Assembly (NCBI RefSeq): GCF_004771005.1
Contig: NZ_RQHV01000038.1
Location: 94,047 to 158,046, forward strand
DNA length: 64,000 nt
Origin: Leptospira ilyithenensis
GTDB taxonomy: Bacteria; Spirochaetota; Leptospiria; Leptospirales; Leptospiraceae
Reading direction: 5' to 3'
Below, piece by piece: positions 49,480-59,992 of the stretch; position 1 is the stretch's first letter, and each line of letters starts with the position of its first letter. A program made the translations under genes and the position numbers. The notes under the pieces are model-generated. The model was not told the origin of the DNA. It searched no databases and saw only the letters and a list, made by a program, of their open reading frames with translations.

Positions 49480-50034
49480 ATGAATATTAGAAATTGGTTG
49501 CGTGCGCAGTATCCTCACATATTTTCCGATGAAAAAGAATCGGTAGTACTCGAATCCCATCTCTGTAATTTATTTACGGAACTGCGGAAAAAAGAAGAAA
49601 CCATCATGCCGCGTATGTCCTCTGACTTTGATACCAGACTTGCCAATCTGCTCCAAAGTGAAAGAATCGAGTCTCCCTCCGCAAACCGTTTTTTGTTTAT
49701 CAAAAACGTTCTCGAAAATAGAAACCTTCAATACTCCTTTTCTACCGTGATGCTCCTCAGCCTTGTGATTGTTTTCGCGAGCCGGTATTCTTCAACGGAA
49801 ACCAAACTCAATGATTCGGCAGGAGTTGTGATCGACAATACTTCCTATTTAAATGAGCCGACTAGTATTGATTTGAGTGCAGGCAGTCAAAAACAGGAAT
49901 TTATCAATCGTTTGAAAACGGAACCGACTTCGATCAGCGGCTTAAAGGAATTGGAAACTTATTATTTGAATACGGGTAGGGGAAGTGCCGCAGAGGAAAT
50001 CCATTACCTGATTGAAGCTGCCACAGAACGTTAA
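49480..50034 (+). CDS. candidate membrane anti-sigma factor
   Basis: 184 aa with one transmembrane segment near residue 85-105 (YSFSTVMLLSLVIVFASRY). The cytoplasmic part is charged and helical. No zinc HxxxCxxC motif is visible, so it is not a ZAS-type anti-sigma factor, and the call rests on position directly after the sigma gene. Start ambiguous: the ATG at 49480 has GAGAAG upstream; a TTG at 49465 with AGGAGAAGGG upstream would overlap the sigma gene. Confidence 0.55.
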   Translation: MNIRNWLRAQYPHIFSDEKESVVLESHLCNLFTELRKKEETIMPRMSSDFDTRLANLLQSERIESPSANRFLFIKNVLENRNLQYSFSTVMLLSLVIVFASRYSSTETKLNDSAGVVIDNTSYLNEPTSIDLSAGSQKQEFINRLKTEPTSISGLKELETYYLNTGRGSAAEEIHYLIEAATER

Positions 50035-50925
50035 TCAAATCTCTTCCAAGATTTTTTGCGCAAATAAAACGGCATCTCTGGCGACTCCTTGTGGTGCCGT
50101 TTCTATAATAAAGTAGGCGTACTGTTCGATCCTGCATTTTATTTTAAAACTATAACCGCTTCCTTTTTTTGCGGACTCACTGAGTCTTGTTATCTCCTTT
50201 TGCCAGGATTTGATGTCTTCTATGTTTTCCTTTTTTCCCGTCACAAATAAACCGCTTTTCCAAGCGAGGACCGGTAGGATTTCCTTTAGTTCGTCTTCGG
50301 TTTTCACCAAGGTTTTAGCTTCTTCGATCAAAGGCAATAGGGGAGGCCAACTAACAAGATCCATTCGGAATTGATTGGGATCGTCCAGGAAAGCGGATCT
50401 GTAAGTTTCTATTCCTTCTTTTTCTTTTCCGGTCATACAGTAACTTTCCGCGAGGAAAAATTTTAAGTTCGGGGAAAACCTGTTTCTTCCGCTGGAATAT
50501 TGAATGATTTCGAGAGCGGTTTTGTAATCTCCGATTTTGATAAGACATACCGCAAGATCCCCCAATGTTTCCGAATCCAGTGCATTGGCGCCTTCCCATT
50601 GGTAGGCAAGTTTCAAATGCCCGGCTGCTTCTTCCAGAACACATTTCAGACAGGTATGATACGGTTCGGTAGTATCCAGATTTCTTTTTTTTGATTCTTC
50701 TTCAAAAAGGGAAAAATATTCGAGAAGTAGATTGCCCCGGTCTTTCCCCTCTCTGGTTCGCAAAACAAGATCCAGTCGGTTGTCCCAAAAACTTGCTACG
50801 AAGTAGCCGCTGATATATTCCAAGTCTTCCGGATCTTTGTCTAAAAGTACGGAATAAACCGATTTTGCTTTTTCGAACTCTCCGAGGGAGAGAGAATGTA
50901 GTGCCTCGTCTGATTTTTGGAACAT
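50035..50925 (-). CDS. TPR-type repeat protein
   Basis: 296 aa, alpha-helical repeat protein without signal peptide. The first unit (ALHSLSLGEFEKAKSVYSVLLDKDPEDLEY) and a unit near residue 120-150 (GDLAVCLIKIGDYKTALEII) fit the tetratricopeptide pattern. No catalytic motif. Convergent with the anti-sigma candidate: the stops abut. Probably a scaffold. Confidence 0.7.
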   Translation of the reverse strand: MFQKSDEALHSLSLGEFEKAKSVYSVLLDKDPEDLEYISGYFVASFWDNRLDLVLRTREGKDRGNLLLEYFSLFEEESKKRNLDTTEPYHTCLKCVLEEAAGHLKLAYQWEGANALDSETLGDLAVCLIKIGDYKTALEIIQYSSGRNRFSPNLKFFLAESYCMTGKEKEGIETYRSAFLDDPNQFRMDLVSWPPLLPLIEEAKTLVKTEDELKEILPVLAWKSGLFVTGKKENIEDIKSWQKEITRLSESAKKGSGYSFKIKCRIEQYAYFIIETAPQGVARDAVLFAQKILEEI

Positions 50926-50955
50926 CCTCGGAGAGAGTTTCCCGGCTATGTTATC

Positions 50956-51243
50956 TTAGCGAGAGCTTTTTTTGTCGTGGTGTTTGCCCACTTGGGAAAG
51001 GATTTTGTCTTCCAGTCCGTCGATACATGCATAAATATCCTTGGATTCGTTATGAGCGTTGAAATGGTTTCCGTCTGCGTTGAGTTTGAGGTTGGCGTGG
51101 ATTTCTCCGTGGATGGTTTCGAAAGATACTTCGCATGATAATACTTTCCCCACATATTTCGTTACACGTTCCAGCTTTTCATTGCCGTATGTTTCTGCAG
51201 CTTCGGAGCGGTCTAGGTGTTTCCAAGTGTAATTAATTTTCAT
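50956..51243 (-). CDS. hpf: ribosome hibernation-promoting factor, short form
   Basis: 95 aa, the HPF/YfiA fold: MKINYTWKHLDRSEAAETYGNEKLERVTKYVGK, then NLKLNADGNHFNAHNESKDIYACIDGLEDKI. It would bind the 30S decoding region and stall ribosomes in stationary phase. The short form lacks the C-terminal dimerisation domain. The ATG at 51243 has AAAGGA at a better distance than an ATG 3 bases upstream. Confidence 0.9.
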   Translation of the reverse strand: MKINYTWKHLDRSEAAETYGNEKLERVTKYVGKVLSCEVSFETIHGEIHANLKLNADGNHFNAHNESKDIYACIDGLEDKILSQVGKHHDKKSSR

Positions 51244-51378
51244 CATTCATCCTTTGTTTGTAATTCGTAATAAGCCAAAAAAAAAGAGAGTCAAATAAAA
51301 AAGAATTGAAGACCCCCTTCTTCGCAGTTACAACTATAAACGAATTTCCCGGTAAAGGAAACTAAGATTTTTATCTTC

Positions 51379-52059
51379 ATGGCAGACCCAGATTCAAAAA
51401 AGCCAAGTCCTAAAAAAAAGACGACTGCAGGAAAAAAAACTGTATCTACGGACCCGATTGAAAAGATCCAAACGACTTTGAAAACTACTAGCCCCGGCTA
51501 TCTGATTTATAATGATCCTAAATTTCTAAAACCGATTCCACCAGTAGAAAAAGATTTGGTGAAGGTCCTTGTCAGAAATCCTAAAGAAGCATTTGTATTT
51601 TGGAATTTTGATCCTGAGAGATTCAGTTCTCTTCCGATAGAATTGGGTGCTCCTTCTATGGAACAGGTTCATTTTAAATTGAGAGTACAATACAAAAAGG
51701 AATCCGGTTTTGCGGAAGACTGGCATGATCTTTCCGCTTTTACTTCTTCCTATTACTGCAAATGGGATGTTTCCGTAAAAGAGATCAATGCTTCCCTGTT
51801 TGCATTCTTCGGAGAAAAATCTTTTTTCTGTTTGGAAACAAAAACAGGAGATTTACCAAAAGCCACCGAATCATTTCTGTTAGATGAAAAATGGATTCAC
51901 CCGAATTGGGCGGAGTCCGGCTGGATAAAAAAAATTGATTCCGGGCATTGGGTCTTTTCCGAAACTTACTTATCCGCCGAATCTGAGAAATCACTTCAGA
52001 ATCCGGGAATATTGGGCGGATCTTCAGGATTCGGTTCTCATTCGCATATAAGCCAATGA
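51379..52059 (+). CDS. DUF4912 protein paired with GH57 enzyme
   Basis: 226 aa. The N-terminal 35 residues are Lys/Pro/Ser-rich and probably disordered. Then a domain with VKVLVRNPKEAFVFWNFD, the conserved core of DUF4912. Such genes are often next to GH57 branching enzymes; the role may be glucan binding. Its stop overlaps the GH57 start (ATGA). Confidence 0.78.
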   Translation: MADPDSKKPSPKKKTTAGKKTVSTDPIEKIQTTLKTTSPGYLIYNDPKFLKPIPPVEKDLVKVLVRNPKEAFVFWNFDPERFSSLPIELGAPSMEQVHFKLRVQYKKESGFAEDWHDLSAFTSSYYCKWDVSVKEINASLFAFFGEKSFFCLETKTGDLPKATESFLLDEKWIHPNWAESGWIKKIDSGHWVFSETYLSAESEKSLQNPGILGGSSGFGSHSHISQ

Positions 52060-53645
52060 CAGACCCTAAAGGTTATTTATTGCTTATGCTGCATGCCCAC
52101 CTGCCTTTTGTTAGGCATCCTGGCTATGATCTTCCGTTCATTGAAGAAAACTGGTTGAACGAAGCGATTTTGGAAACCTATATTCCTTTGATCCGTGTAT
52201 TTCAGAATCTAAAAAAGGAGAATGTTCCTTTTCGGATTACAATGTCTTTTACTCCCACATTGTCTTCCATGCTTGTAGACGAATACCTTCAAAATCAATT
52301 TCGTAAATATATAAAAAATCTGATCTCTCTTGCCAAAGAAGAAAAAAAGAGGACAAAGTTCGATCCTCATCTGAATTATTTATCGGATTATTATCTTTCT
52401 CATTTTGAAGACAGTCTTTCCGTTTTTGAAGAAACGAAAGGAGATTTGACAAAACAGTTTTTACCTTTTGTGGAATCAGGCCATCTGGAGATCATAACAA
52501 GTCCTGCTACTCATGGTTTTCTTCCTTTTTATCAATCAGAACCCAGCATCATTCGCTCTCAACTAAGGAATGGTAGGCGGACATTTCGCAAAATTTGGGG
52601 ACGTGATCCAAAAGGAATTTGGCTTTCGGAATGCGGATATTATCCCGGACTAGAAGATGATTTGGACAAAGAAGGCTTTCGCTATTTTTTTGTAGACACT
52701 CATGGGATAAATCATGCGAGTCCTAGGCCGATGTTCGGAGTGTATTCTCCCGTGGAAGTAGGATACGGAGTGTTCGCATTCGGGCGTGACAAGGAAAGTT
52801 CGCGTCAGGTATGGAGTTCGATTGACGGTTATCCCGGAGATTTTCATTACCGGGAATACTATAGAGACATCGGCCATGATTTGGATTATAATTATATGGA
52901 ACCCTTTCTGAATTCCAACGGAATCAGAATCAATACTGGAATCAAATACCATAAAATCACGGGCAAAACGGCACATAAGGAATACTACCGCCCTCTGGAA
53001 GCGATGGAGATTTGCGGCAATCATGCAGAGGATTTTTTAAGAAACAGAATTTCTCAAGCGGAAGCGTTATATTCCGAAAACAAACAACCGGCGATCATCG
53101 TATCTCCGTATGACGCAGAGTTATACGGCCACTGGTGGTATGAGGGCCCTCAATTTATCGAGTTTTTATTTAAAAAAATACATTTTGATCAGGATGTGAT
53201 TCAAACCATTCATCCTTTGGAAGCAACAAGAGTCGTTCCCAAAGTTCAGTCCGTAAAGATGCAGATGTCCAGTTGGGGAGAGAACGGATACGGAGATGTC
53301 TGGCTGAATCCTTCCAATGACTGGATTTACAAACACATCCATTCCTTATCCATTGATATGTTCCATAAAACAAACGAACTGAAAGATTCTAAAGATCCGT
53401 TAATCATTCGTGTTCTCAAACAGATGGGAAGGGAACTTCTGCTTTTGCAAAGCTCGGATTGGGCGTTCATTATGAAAACAGGAACGATGGTGGATTATGC
53501 AATTCGCCGAACAAACGTTCATTCTAATTTGTTTTTACATCTGAAATCAATGTTGGATACGGGAAATATGGATGAAGCTTCCCTTGCAAAAATAGAGTCC
53601 GAACACAATTTGTTTCCCGATATCCAAGTCAGCGACTTTACCTAA
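52056..53645 (+). CDS. GH57 1,4-alpha-glucan branching enzyme
   Basis: 529 aa of the GH57/DUF1957 type. N-terminal LLMLHAHLPFVRHPGYD, the nucleophile motif GIWLSECGYYPG (Glu) and the acid/base motif SPYDAELYGHWWYEGPQFIEFL (Asp, described in parts) are visible: SPYDAELYGHWW. The C-terminal helical domain fits the Thermus-type branching enzyme rather than GH57 amylases. Translationally coupled to the DUF4912 gene. With the phosphoglucomutase gene it suggests storage-glucan synthesis. Confidence 0.88.
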   Translation: MTDPKGYLLLMLHAHLPFVRHPGYDLPFIEENWLNEAILETYIPLIRVFQNLKKENVPFRITMSFTPTLSSMLVDEYLQNQFRKYIKNLISLAKEEKKRTKFDPHLNYLSDYYLSHFEDSLSVFEETKGDLTKQFLPFVESGHLEIITSPATHGFLPFYQSEPSIIRSQLRNGRRTFRKIWGRDPKGIWLSECGYYPGLEDDLDKEGFRYFFVDTHGINHASPRPMFGVYSPVEVGYGVFAFGRDKESSRQVWSSIDGYPGDFHYREYYRDIGHDLDYNYMEPFLNSNGIRINTGIKYHKITGKTAHKEYYRPLEAMEICGNHAEDFLRNRISQAEALYSENKQPAIIVSPYDAELYGHWWYEGPQFIEFLFKKIHFDQDVIQTIHPLEATRVVPKVQSVKMQMSSWGENGYGDVWLNPSNDWIYKHIHSLSIDMFHKTNELKDSKDPLIIRVLKQMGRELLLLQSSDWAFIMKTGTMVDYAIRRTNVHSNLFLHLKSMLDTGNMDEASLAKIESEHNLFPDIQVSDFT

Positions 53646-53819
53646 AGAGATCCAAGACAGTTGTGCAAACTGATCTTAATTCCAATAAATTGGAAATAAA
53701 TTATTAATTAATCTGTCGGTTTAAATGTTCATTTAACTTTAGATAAGTGATATTTTTTCTATTTTTTTGTATGATCTTTTGATTATTTTCGTCCTATGAT
53801 TTTGGAAAAGGTGGCATAC

Positions 53820-55097
53820 ATGTACATGATTTCAGATATTTCCGAGAAAAATCTGTTTTCGGGGTTAGATTTTATTTCAGTTCTAGACGGTTGGTCCTCC
53901 TTGTTGCCCGAAGGGAAATATTTCATTTTTGATGCGGAACTTATCTGCGTATATGCGTACGAACCTTGTCATATTTCTAAATCTCCAAAAAAAGAATTAA
54001 TCGGAAAAAAATACGGAGAATTTCCAAACAGATTTCTTCCGATTTGCGAAGACAAATTTTTGGATGCACTTCATGGAAACCCGATTCAAACGGAGATTGA
54101 GTTTGACTATCATACTTTTCGAATTCAAATTTCTTCCATTTCCCTTCCGGAAAGCAAAGATAAATTCGTTTTTCTTTCGGAATTGGACATTACGGAAGAA
54201 AAACGGAAAGAGAAAGATATGCTCGGTGTTTTGGAAAAGCAACTCTGCTTTTTAAAACAGGAAGAAGGATTGTATAAGGAAATTATTTCCATATTCAATT
54301 GGAGGCAGGAAATAGAAGGCAAGGGCGGGAATCGGATTTGGATGAAACAGGCGTTACCAAATTTGAATATTTCTTTAATGCAAGGCTCAGGGATTGGTGC
54401 ACTCATCACAACAGTTGGTGCGGTGCTTGAGATAGCCGAAAAAGAAGAAACAAACGCAAAGATTCCTCTTCCTTTTCTAAACTTATTGGAAGATAATTTT
54501 GTAACTACAAAGAGACTTATTCAAACAATGGCGGATGCTCAGATAGTCTTTGAAGAAAGTAATATGGATATGGGTGAAGTTACTCTCGGAGAAGTCATTC
54601 ATTTGGTAGAAATTGAGGCAGACTATTTGAAGGATATGTTTGAGATCAAGAAACAACAGTTCATCGGTTCCGTTTTAACGGACACAAATAAACAGAAAAT
54701 AAAAATCTGCAAAAAATCCCTTCAATCCATTGTGAGAGAAGTTTTGATTAATGCGATGAAGTATTCTCCTAACATGACAAATATTATGGCAATATTCCTT
54801 AGAACGGAACGGGATTTTATTATTAAATTTATAAATCCTCCGAATTATAAAGAGATTGAGGATTTAGACTGTAGGAACTCGGAAGAAATTGCTTTGTTTC
54901 AACCGTTCTTCCGCTTGCAGAAAGCCGTAGATGAAAGGTATGTGAAAGAAGAATTTGGGATCGGACTTGGGTTGCCTGTGGTTAAAAAATTATGTGAAGA
55001 TATGAATGCGAAAGTTTATTTTACAATCTCAAAGTCGAATATTTACGAAAATGAGTCAAAGGAAATATGTATTTCCTTGCGATTTCCCATGGAATGA
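53820..55097 (+). CDS. PAS-like and HATPase_c histidine-kinase-like protein without clear H-box
   Basis: 425 aa, soluble. The N-terminal 130 residues resemble a PAS fold (LIGKKYGEFPNRFLPI, FVFLSELDITEEKRKEKD). The C-terminal third is a GHKL ATPase: N-box REVLINAMKYSP and G2 box FGIGLGLPVVKKLCE. No HELRTPL-type phospho-acceptor helix is seen between them; a helix around LPNLNISLMQGSGIGAL takes its place. It may signal through ATP binding or another protein. I start at the ATG at 53820 (AAGGTGG upstream) rather than 53796. It ends 5 bases from the convergent cheB. Confidence 0.7.
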   Translation: MYMISDISEKNLFSGLDFISVLDGWSSLLPEGKYFIFDAELICVYAYEPCHISKSPKKELIGKKYGEFPNRFLPICEDKFLDALHGNPIQTEIEFDYHTFRIQISSISLPESKDKFVFLSELDITEEKRKEKDMLGVLEKQLCFLKQEEGLYKEIISIFNWRQEIEGKGGNRIWMKQALPNLNISLMQGSGIGALITTVGAVLEIAEKEETNAKIPLPFLNLLEDNFVTTKRLIQTMADAQIVFEESNMDMGEVTLGEVIHLVEIEADYLKDMFEIKKQQFIGSVLTDTNKQKIKICKKSLQSIVREVLINAMKYSPNMTNIMAIFLRTERDFIIKFINPPNYKEIEDLDCRNSEEIALFQPFFRLQKAVDERYVKEEFGIGLGLPVVKKLCEDMNAKVYFTISKSNIYENESKEICISLRFPME

Positions 55098-55101
55098 TTT
55101 T

Positions 55102-56181
55102 TTAAAACCTTCCACCGCTGTGTCCCGCCTTGGATAGAATTTCAGTTGCCATCATTCTAAGAGGCAATACCGCTTCAGCAGCACCTAACAAGATTGCTTC
55201 TTTCGGCATTCCGAAAACGACGGAACTTGCTTCGTCCTGAGCGGCGGTATAGGCTCCCGCTTTTTTCATTTCCAATAGTCCTCTGGCACCATCATCTCCC
55301 ATTCCGGTCATAATAATTCCGATTGCATTCTGACCTACATGTTGGGCTACGGAACGAAAAAGTACGTCTACGGAAGGTCTGTGGCGATTAACGACGGGCC
55401 CTTCTTTCACCTCCGCATAAAATCTGGCACCGCTCATACGTACCATTAGGTGGCGATTTCCTGGTGCGATCAGTGCTCTTCCCGGAATGATTTCGTCTCC
55501 ATTCACAGCTTCTTTCACTTCAATTTGACAAATTGAGTTTAGGCGCTTTGCGAATTGTTCCGTAAATTTTTCGGGCATATGTTGAACGATAGCGATCGGA
55601 GGGGAGAGTGGTGGAAGTGCGGTAAGGATTGTTTCCAATGCATTGGTTCCTCCGGTGGAAGTTCCTATGGCGACTAACTTCCAGGTTGTTCCTGTTGTCA
55701 TCAACGGACTTAGAGACGATTGTTTGTAATGCGATTGTGCGGGTTTGGAAGTATAAGAAGCTAATTTTCCCACACGAGCTTGAGATGCAGCACGAATGAT
55801 TTGCAAAAATGTTTCTGCAGATTCTTCCAAAAAACCAACTATATTTAACTTTGGTTTGCCGATGATATCTACCGCTCCCGCACTGATTGCCTCCATTGTC
55901 ACAGCCGCTCCTTCCGTTGTAAGGGATGAACATATGACAACGGGAGTGGGTCTCTCCGCCATGATTTTTTTCAGGAAAGATATTCCGTCCATTCTGGGCA
56001 TTTCAATGTCCAAAACGATTACATCCGGCCAAACAATCTGCATTTTCTGCATAGCAAAGATCGGATCGGAAGCAGTAATGATTTCCTCAACCATCGGATC
56101 TTTTGCCAAAATGTCCGAAAGATTTTGACGAACTACTGCGGAGTCGTCAACGACCATAACTTTATAGTGGTGATTGCTCAT
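55102..56181 (-). CDS. cheB: chemotaxis methylesterase CheB
   Basis: 359 aa. N-terminal receiver with the acidic pair [10 protein letters not shown] and phospho-acceptor in [14 protein letters not shown]. The C-terminal esterase has the catalytic triad: Ser in [11 protein letters not shown], His in VQHMPEKFT and Asp in [10 protein letters not shown]. It removes methyl groups from receptors. Last gene of the che operon, overlapping cheR by 4 bases. Confidence 0.97.
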   Translation of the reverse strand: MSNHHYKVMVVDDSAVVRQNLSDILAKDPMVEEIITASDPIFAMQKMQIVWPDVIVLDIEMPRMDGISFLKKIMAERPTPVVICSSLTTEGAAVTMEAISAGAVDIIGKPKLNIVGFLEESAETFLQIIRAASQARVGKLASYTSKPAQSHYKQSSLSPLMTTGTTWKLVAIGTSTGGTNALETILTALPPLSPPIAIVQHMPEKFTEQFAKRLNSICQIEVKEAVNGDEIIPGRALIAPGNRHLMVRMSGARFYAEVKEGPVVNRHRPSVDVLFRSVAQHVGQNAIGIIMTGMGDDGARGLLEMKKAGAYTAAQDEASSVVFGMPKEAILLGAAEAVLPLRMMATEILSKAGHSGGRF

Positions 56182-56981
56182 AGTTTTTTGTAGATTGATG
56201 TTTGTAATAACTTAAAATTGTGATGAATCCCATTCAACGATTCTGAGTGGCCTATGATCAAGATAGATCCGTGAGGTAACATTGATTCTATTTTATCTAT
56301 GATTTTTTGTTTTTCCTTTTGTTCGAAGTAAATCAATACGTTCCTTAAAAATACTATATTAGGGCGGAACCTTCCCGGCAAGTCGCTGAAATGCATCAAG
56401 TTCATCGTTTCAAAATGAACGCCAAATCTTATTTCTTTCTCGAAAGTAAAAGACCCTTCATATTCCTGTTTGCCTTTTAAACAATATCGTTTGGTATAAT
56501 ATTCTGGTATTCGTTCCGACCCTTCAATTGGAAAAAATCCTTCTTTCGCATTCTCAATGCTTTCCGTACTTATGTCCGTTCCTAGTACAGACCATTTTCC
56601 CGGGCCCAGTCGGTCATGCAGAACCAATGCCGCGCTATATGCCTCTTCTCCGGTGGATGAGGCGGCGCTCCAAATTTTAGAAGGAGGTGTTTCCTCTTTC
56701 GCCAACAGTTTATCAATAAATTGAAAATGATCCTGCTCTCTAAAAAAATGAGTAACATGAGTTGTGATCAGATTGATAAAGACTTTTTTTTCCTCACCGG
56801 TTTCATCCCGTTTCAAAATGTCAAAGTATTCACCATACGAATGACAGTTATGTGTTACTATTCGTTTGAACAAACGACTTGCGATCAGCTCTTTCTTTTT
56901 ACCGGTCATCCGAATTCCGGTATACCGAAAAATTAAATCGGAAAACGACTGAAATTCGGATTCTTTCAGGGACAAATGCAT
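56178..56981 (-). CDS. cheR: chemotaxis receptor methyltransferase CheR
   Basis: 267 aa. N-terminal helical domain, then the SAM-binding fold with [17 protein letters not shown] and [27 protein letters not shown] is the conserved LxNxLIYF-type motif. It methylates receptor glutamates. Lies 8 bases after cheW. Confidence 0.96.
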   Translation of the reverse strand: MHLSLKESEFQSFSDLIFRYTGIRMTGKKKELIASRLFKRIVTHNCHSYGEYFDILKRDETGEEKKVFINLITTHVTHFFREQDHFQFIDKLLAKEETPPSKIWSAASSTGEEAYSAALVLHDRLGPGKWSVLGTDISTESIENAKEGFFPIEGSERIPEYYTKRYCLKGKQEYEGSFTFEKEIRFGVHFETMNLMHFSDLPGRFRPNIVFLRNVLIYFEQKEKQKIIDKIESMLPHGSILIIGHSESLNGIHHNFKLLQTSIYKKL

Positions 56982-56989
56982 ATTTCGTG

Positions 56990-57517
56990 TTATGAAACGC
57001 TTACTGGATGCGGATCTATCGGATTTTTCGCTTCCTCGTCTTCTTTTCCATAAAGAGAAATGATTTCATTAAAATCCAACATCTTTGCAGGATTTAATAA
57101 TACAATGACTCTGCTTTCCAGTTTGCCCATTCCGCGAATGAAATCGGTTTTCATATTTGCACCGAATGTGGGAACCGGGTCTACACACTCGGGAGGAATC
57201 ATGACAACTTCGTTTACCGAATCAACTAACACGCCTGCGATGATTTTGTCCTCTTCTTTAGGGATCTCCAAAATAAGTATACATGTGTGCCTTGTCGTCT
57301 CGATGTCTCTACTTTGGAATAATTTTGCAAGATCAATTACAGATATTACATTTCCCCGAAGATTTATGACTCCTCTTATAAATCGGGAAGTTCTGGGAAC
57401 TCTTGTCGGCTCCCTATATTCCAAAATTTCCCTAACATTAAGAATCTCTATACCGAACTCATCCTGACCTAATCGGAATGTAAGATATTGATTGGCGTTA
57501 ATTTCCATTGCCCTCAT
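56990..57517 (-). CDS. cheW: chemotaxis coupling protein CheW
   Basis: 175 aa of the two-barrel CheW fold: TFRLGQDEFGIEILNVREIL, TSRFIRGVINLRGNVISVIDL and VLVDSVNEVVMIP. AAGGAG stands 7 bases before the ATG at 57517. The C-terminal 20 residues are acidic and prolong the usual length a little. It links receptors to CheA. Confidence 0.96.
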   Translation of the reverse strand: MRAMEINANQYLTFRLGQDEFGIEILNVREILEYREPTRVPRTSRFIRGVINLRGNVISVIDLAKLFQSRDIETTRHTCILILEIPKEEDKIIAGVLVDSVNEVVMIPPECVDPVPTFGANMKTDFIRGMGKLESRVIVLLNPAKMLDFNEIISLYGKEDEEAKNPIDPHPVSVS

Positions 57518-57528
57518 ATAATCTCTCC

Positions 57529-59955
57529 TTAGAAACGGCCGAACTTGGACTCGTCAAAATCCGGTGTTCCATTTTTAGAGGTCTTTAAGAGGCTCATATT
57601 TTTGTGCAAACGGATCGAATCAATGGAAGCTACGGCAATGACCGGCTCTTCATTTCCGCCGATACGGAAATGTTGAACTACTTTTTGGAGACCTTGTGCT
57701 TGTGCCGATAATTCTTCAGCCATACTTGATAACTGTTCCGATGCGGCGGAATTTTGTTGTGTTACCCGATCCAATTGGTTCATCGCCGAATTGATCTGAC
57801 CGACTCCTTGTTTTTGTTCTCTGCTGGCTGCGGATACTTCCCGAATCAAATCCGATATTTTTGTGATGTTCGGAATGATTTCATTTATCAAACTTCCTGC
57901 ACGTTCGGCCACATTGACTGAATTTTTAGCAAAATGGCTGATCTCTCCCGCATAACTTTGACTACGTTCTGCAAGTTTCCTTACTTCGTTTGCCACTACG
58001 GCAAATCCCATTCCGTGTTCTCCTGCACGAGCAGCTTCTATCGCGGCATTTAAAGCCAATAAGTTTGTTTGATAGGCAATATCCTCCACAGCAGTGATCT
58101 TTTCTGCAATGTCTTTCATCGCTTGTACTGCTTTTTTCACTGCTTCTCCTCCTTCGTTGGCGTGACTGACCATATTCGAAGCCATTACTTCCGTTTGTTT
58201 GGAGTTGTCCGCATTTTGTTCAATGGTTGCCGTTATTTCTTCCAACGATGCGCTTGTCTCTTCTACGTTTGCTGACTGTTCCGTTGCTCCCTGACTCATT
58301 GTTTGTGAAGTGGAACTAACTTCTTCCGCAGCACTTGCAAAAGACGCCGCCGCTTTGCCTACTTCCGAAATGCTTCTTGATAATTTTTCGATAGTACTGT
58401 TGACCGAGTCCCTTAAATCACCTAACTTCCCTTTGTAGTCCCCTTTTACAGACTGAGTAAGGTCACCTTTTTCCATTGAGGATTGAACTTTCATAACTTC
58501 ATTGATTGGTCCAACGATTGCTTCCAGAGTTGAATTTACTCCTTCGATGATTCGCCTGAAGTCACCTTTATGTTTCGTTGCATCCGCTCTTGTATCAAGA
58601 AGTCCTTGAACGGCTGCTTCGGACAGTTTGTCGGCATCCTGGATCAAACCTTTGATGTTTGCTCTGACCTGATCAATGGTTTCATTGATGAATTTCTTTT
58701 TGCCTGGTAATTTTTCAATATCGGCATCCATATTTCCCTCACCGAACTGTTTGAAACATTCCATCGCTTTTTTCTTAACTGCGATATGGGAAAATACCAT
58801 CTCATTGATCCTATCCGACATGACTTGAAAAGCACCTTTGAATTTGGAGGTGTCGATTTTAACGTCGATGTCGCCAGCTTCGTGTTCAATGGACATTCTG
58901 TTCATTTCCTGGATCAAATCTTTGATGTTTGCTCTGACCTGATCAATGGTTTCATTGATGAATTTCTTTTTGCCTGGTAATTTTTCAATATCGGCATCCA
59001 TATTTCCTTCACCGAACTGTTTGAAACATTCCATCGCTTTTTTCTTAACCGCGATATGGGAAAATACCATCGCGTTTACATTTTCGGCGACAGCTTTGAA
59101 AGCCCCTTGAAATTTAGAAACGTCGATTTTAACGTCAATGTCACCTGATTCATGTTCGGTTGACATTTTGGTCATTTCCGATATCAGTTCGTTTAAAGTT
59201 GATTGAACCTGGGACAGTTGTAACAAAAGACTATTATGATCTTCAGATTTTACGTTAATATCATTGGAAAGATCTCCTGAAGCGATTTTTTTTGCTACCC
59301 TTTCCAGCAACTCGTAATCTCCGCCAAGTTGCATGCGGATTTGTTTGTATATTTGCCAACCTAGTAATGCCAAAATAGCGAAAATCCCCAATGTAAAGAC
59401 GATCAATAATAAATTTGTCGTCCGGCTGTTTGATGAGATGCCGTTACTTTTTTGCTCGGACAATTCGACACTATATTGAATTTGATTTTTAAGTGCTTTG
59501 GTAAATTCGTAAGAGGCAATTTCTTCCTTATCATTAAATATTTGTTCATCGATAACTTGATTAGGAAGGGAAATGTTATTTGCAAACGCTTGCATATAAT
59601 CCGTTTTTGCGGCTTTTACGATTCCGAAAAGTTCTTCCCCTTTTTTATCCGAAATTAAATTGGCGTATCTGTTCAATGAGGATGAGAATTCTTCTTCAAT
59701 TTTTTGAACTTTGTTTATGATCCCGATTTTATGTTCCGGAATTGTGTTTGTCTGATTTTCTCTGACTAAAGCTCTAAGATTGGAGAAAGACAAGGAAATA
59801 TCTTTCAATACGACTAAACCGGGTAAGGTGTTCTTATTGGTAAAGTTAGTTTCCTCGTAAACCTTATCTGTATGATAAATGGATATACCATTGCTGATTC
59901 CAAGGCCAAGGCATCCTATTATTACGATTGAAAATAGTTTTTGTGTGATAGTCAT
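57529..59955 (-). CDS. methyl-accepting chemotaxis protein with duplicated HAMP-like segments
   Basis: 808 aa. First membrane helix at the N-terminus, a helical periplasmic sensor (about 35-185), second membrane helix ([20 protein letters not shown]), then HAMP and a set of HAMP-like units before the signalling tip ([20 protein letters not shown]). Residues about 295-349 and 385-440 are almost identical (beginning [20 protein letters not shown]), a 90-residue period. The receptor is encoded within the che operon, between cheA and cheW. Ligand unknown. Confidence 0.94.
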   Translation of the reverse strand: MTITQKLFSIVIIGCLGLGISNGISIYHTDKVYEETNFTNKNTLPGLVVLKDISLSFSNLRALVRENQTNTIPEHKIGIINKVQKIEEEFSSSLNRYANLISDKKGEELFGIVKAAKTDYMQAFANNISLPNQVIDEQIFNDKEEIASYEFTKALKNQIQYSVELSEQKSNGISSNSRTTNLLLIVFTLGIFAILALLGWQIYKQIRMQLGGDYELLERVAKKIASGDLSNDINVKSEDHNSLLLQLSQVQSTLNELISEMTKMSTEHESGDIDVKIDVSKFQGAFKAVAENVNAMVFSHIAVKKKAMECFKQFGEGNMDADIEKLPGKKKFINETIDQVRANIKDLIQEMNRMSIEHEAGDIDVKIDTSKFKGAFQVMSDRINEMVFSHIAVKKKAMECFKQFGEGNMDADIEKLPGKKKFINETIDQVRANIKGLIQDADKLSEAAVQGLLDTRADATKHKGDFRRIIEGVNSTLEAIVGPINEVMKVQSSMEKGDLTQSVKGDYKGKLGDLRDSVNSTIEKLSRSISEVGKAAASFASAAEEVSSTSQTMSQGATEQSANVEETSASLEEITATIEQNADNSKQTEVMASNMVSHANEGGEAVKKAVQAMKDIAEKITAVEDIAYQTNLLALNAAIEAARAGEHGMGFAVVANEVRKLAERSQSYAGEISHFAKNSVNVAERAGSLINEIIPNITKISDLIREVSAASREQKQGVGQINSAMNQLDRVTQQNSAASEQLSSMAEELSAQAQGLQKVVQHFRIGGNEEPVIAVASIDSIRLHKNMSLLKTSKNGTPDFDESKFGRF
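58638..58801 (-). repeat. 164-bp near-identical direct repeat inside the receptor gene, copy A
   Basis: Matches 58908-59071 with about three base differences at an offset of 270 bp, i.e. 90 codons in frame. It encodes the C-terminal one of two HAMP-like units. Confidence 0.9.
58908..59071 (-). repeat. 164-bp near-identical direct repeat inside the receptor gene, copy B
   Basis: Partner of 58638-58801. Flanking parts of the 270-bp unit are also related but diverged, so the unit was duplicated and the core was later homogenised or kept. Confidence 0.9.
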
Positions 59956-59992
59956 ATTTTACTCCTAACTCTCTTTAATTAGTTCGTTCTTC

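Noticed and set aside
58638..59071. CRISPR-like or tandem non-coding repeat
   Set aside because: The two long repeats are in frame within the receptor gene and encode protein units; there are no short spaced repeats.
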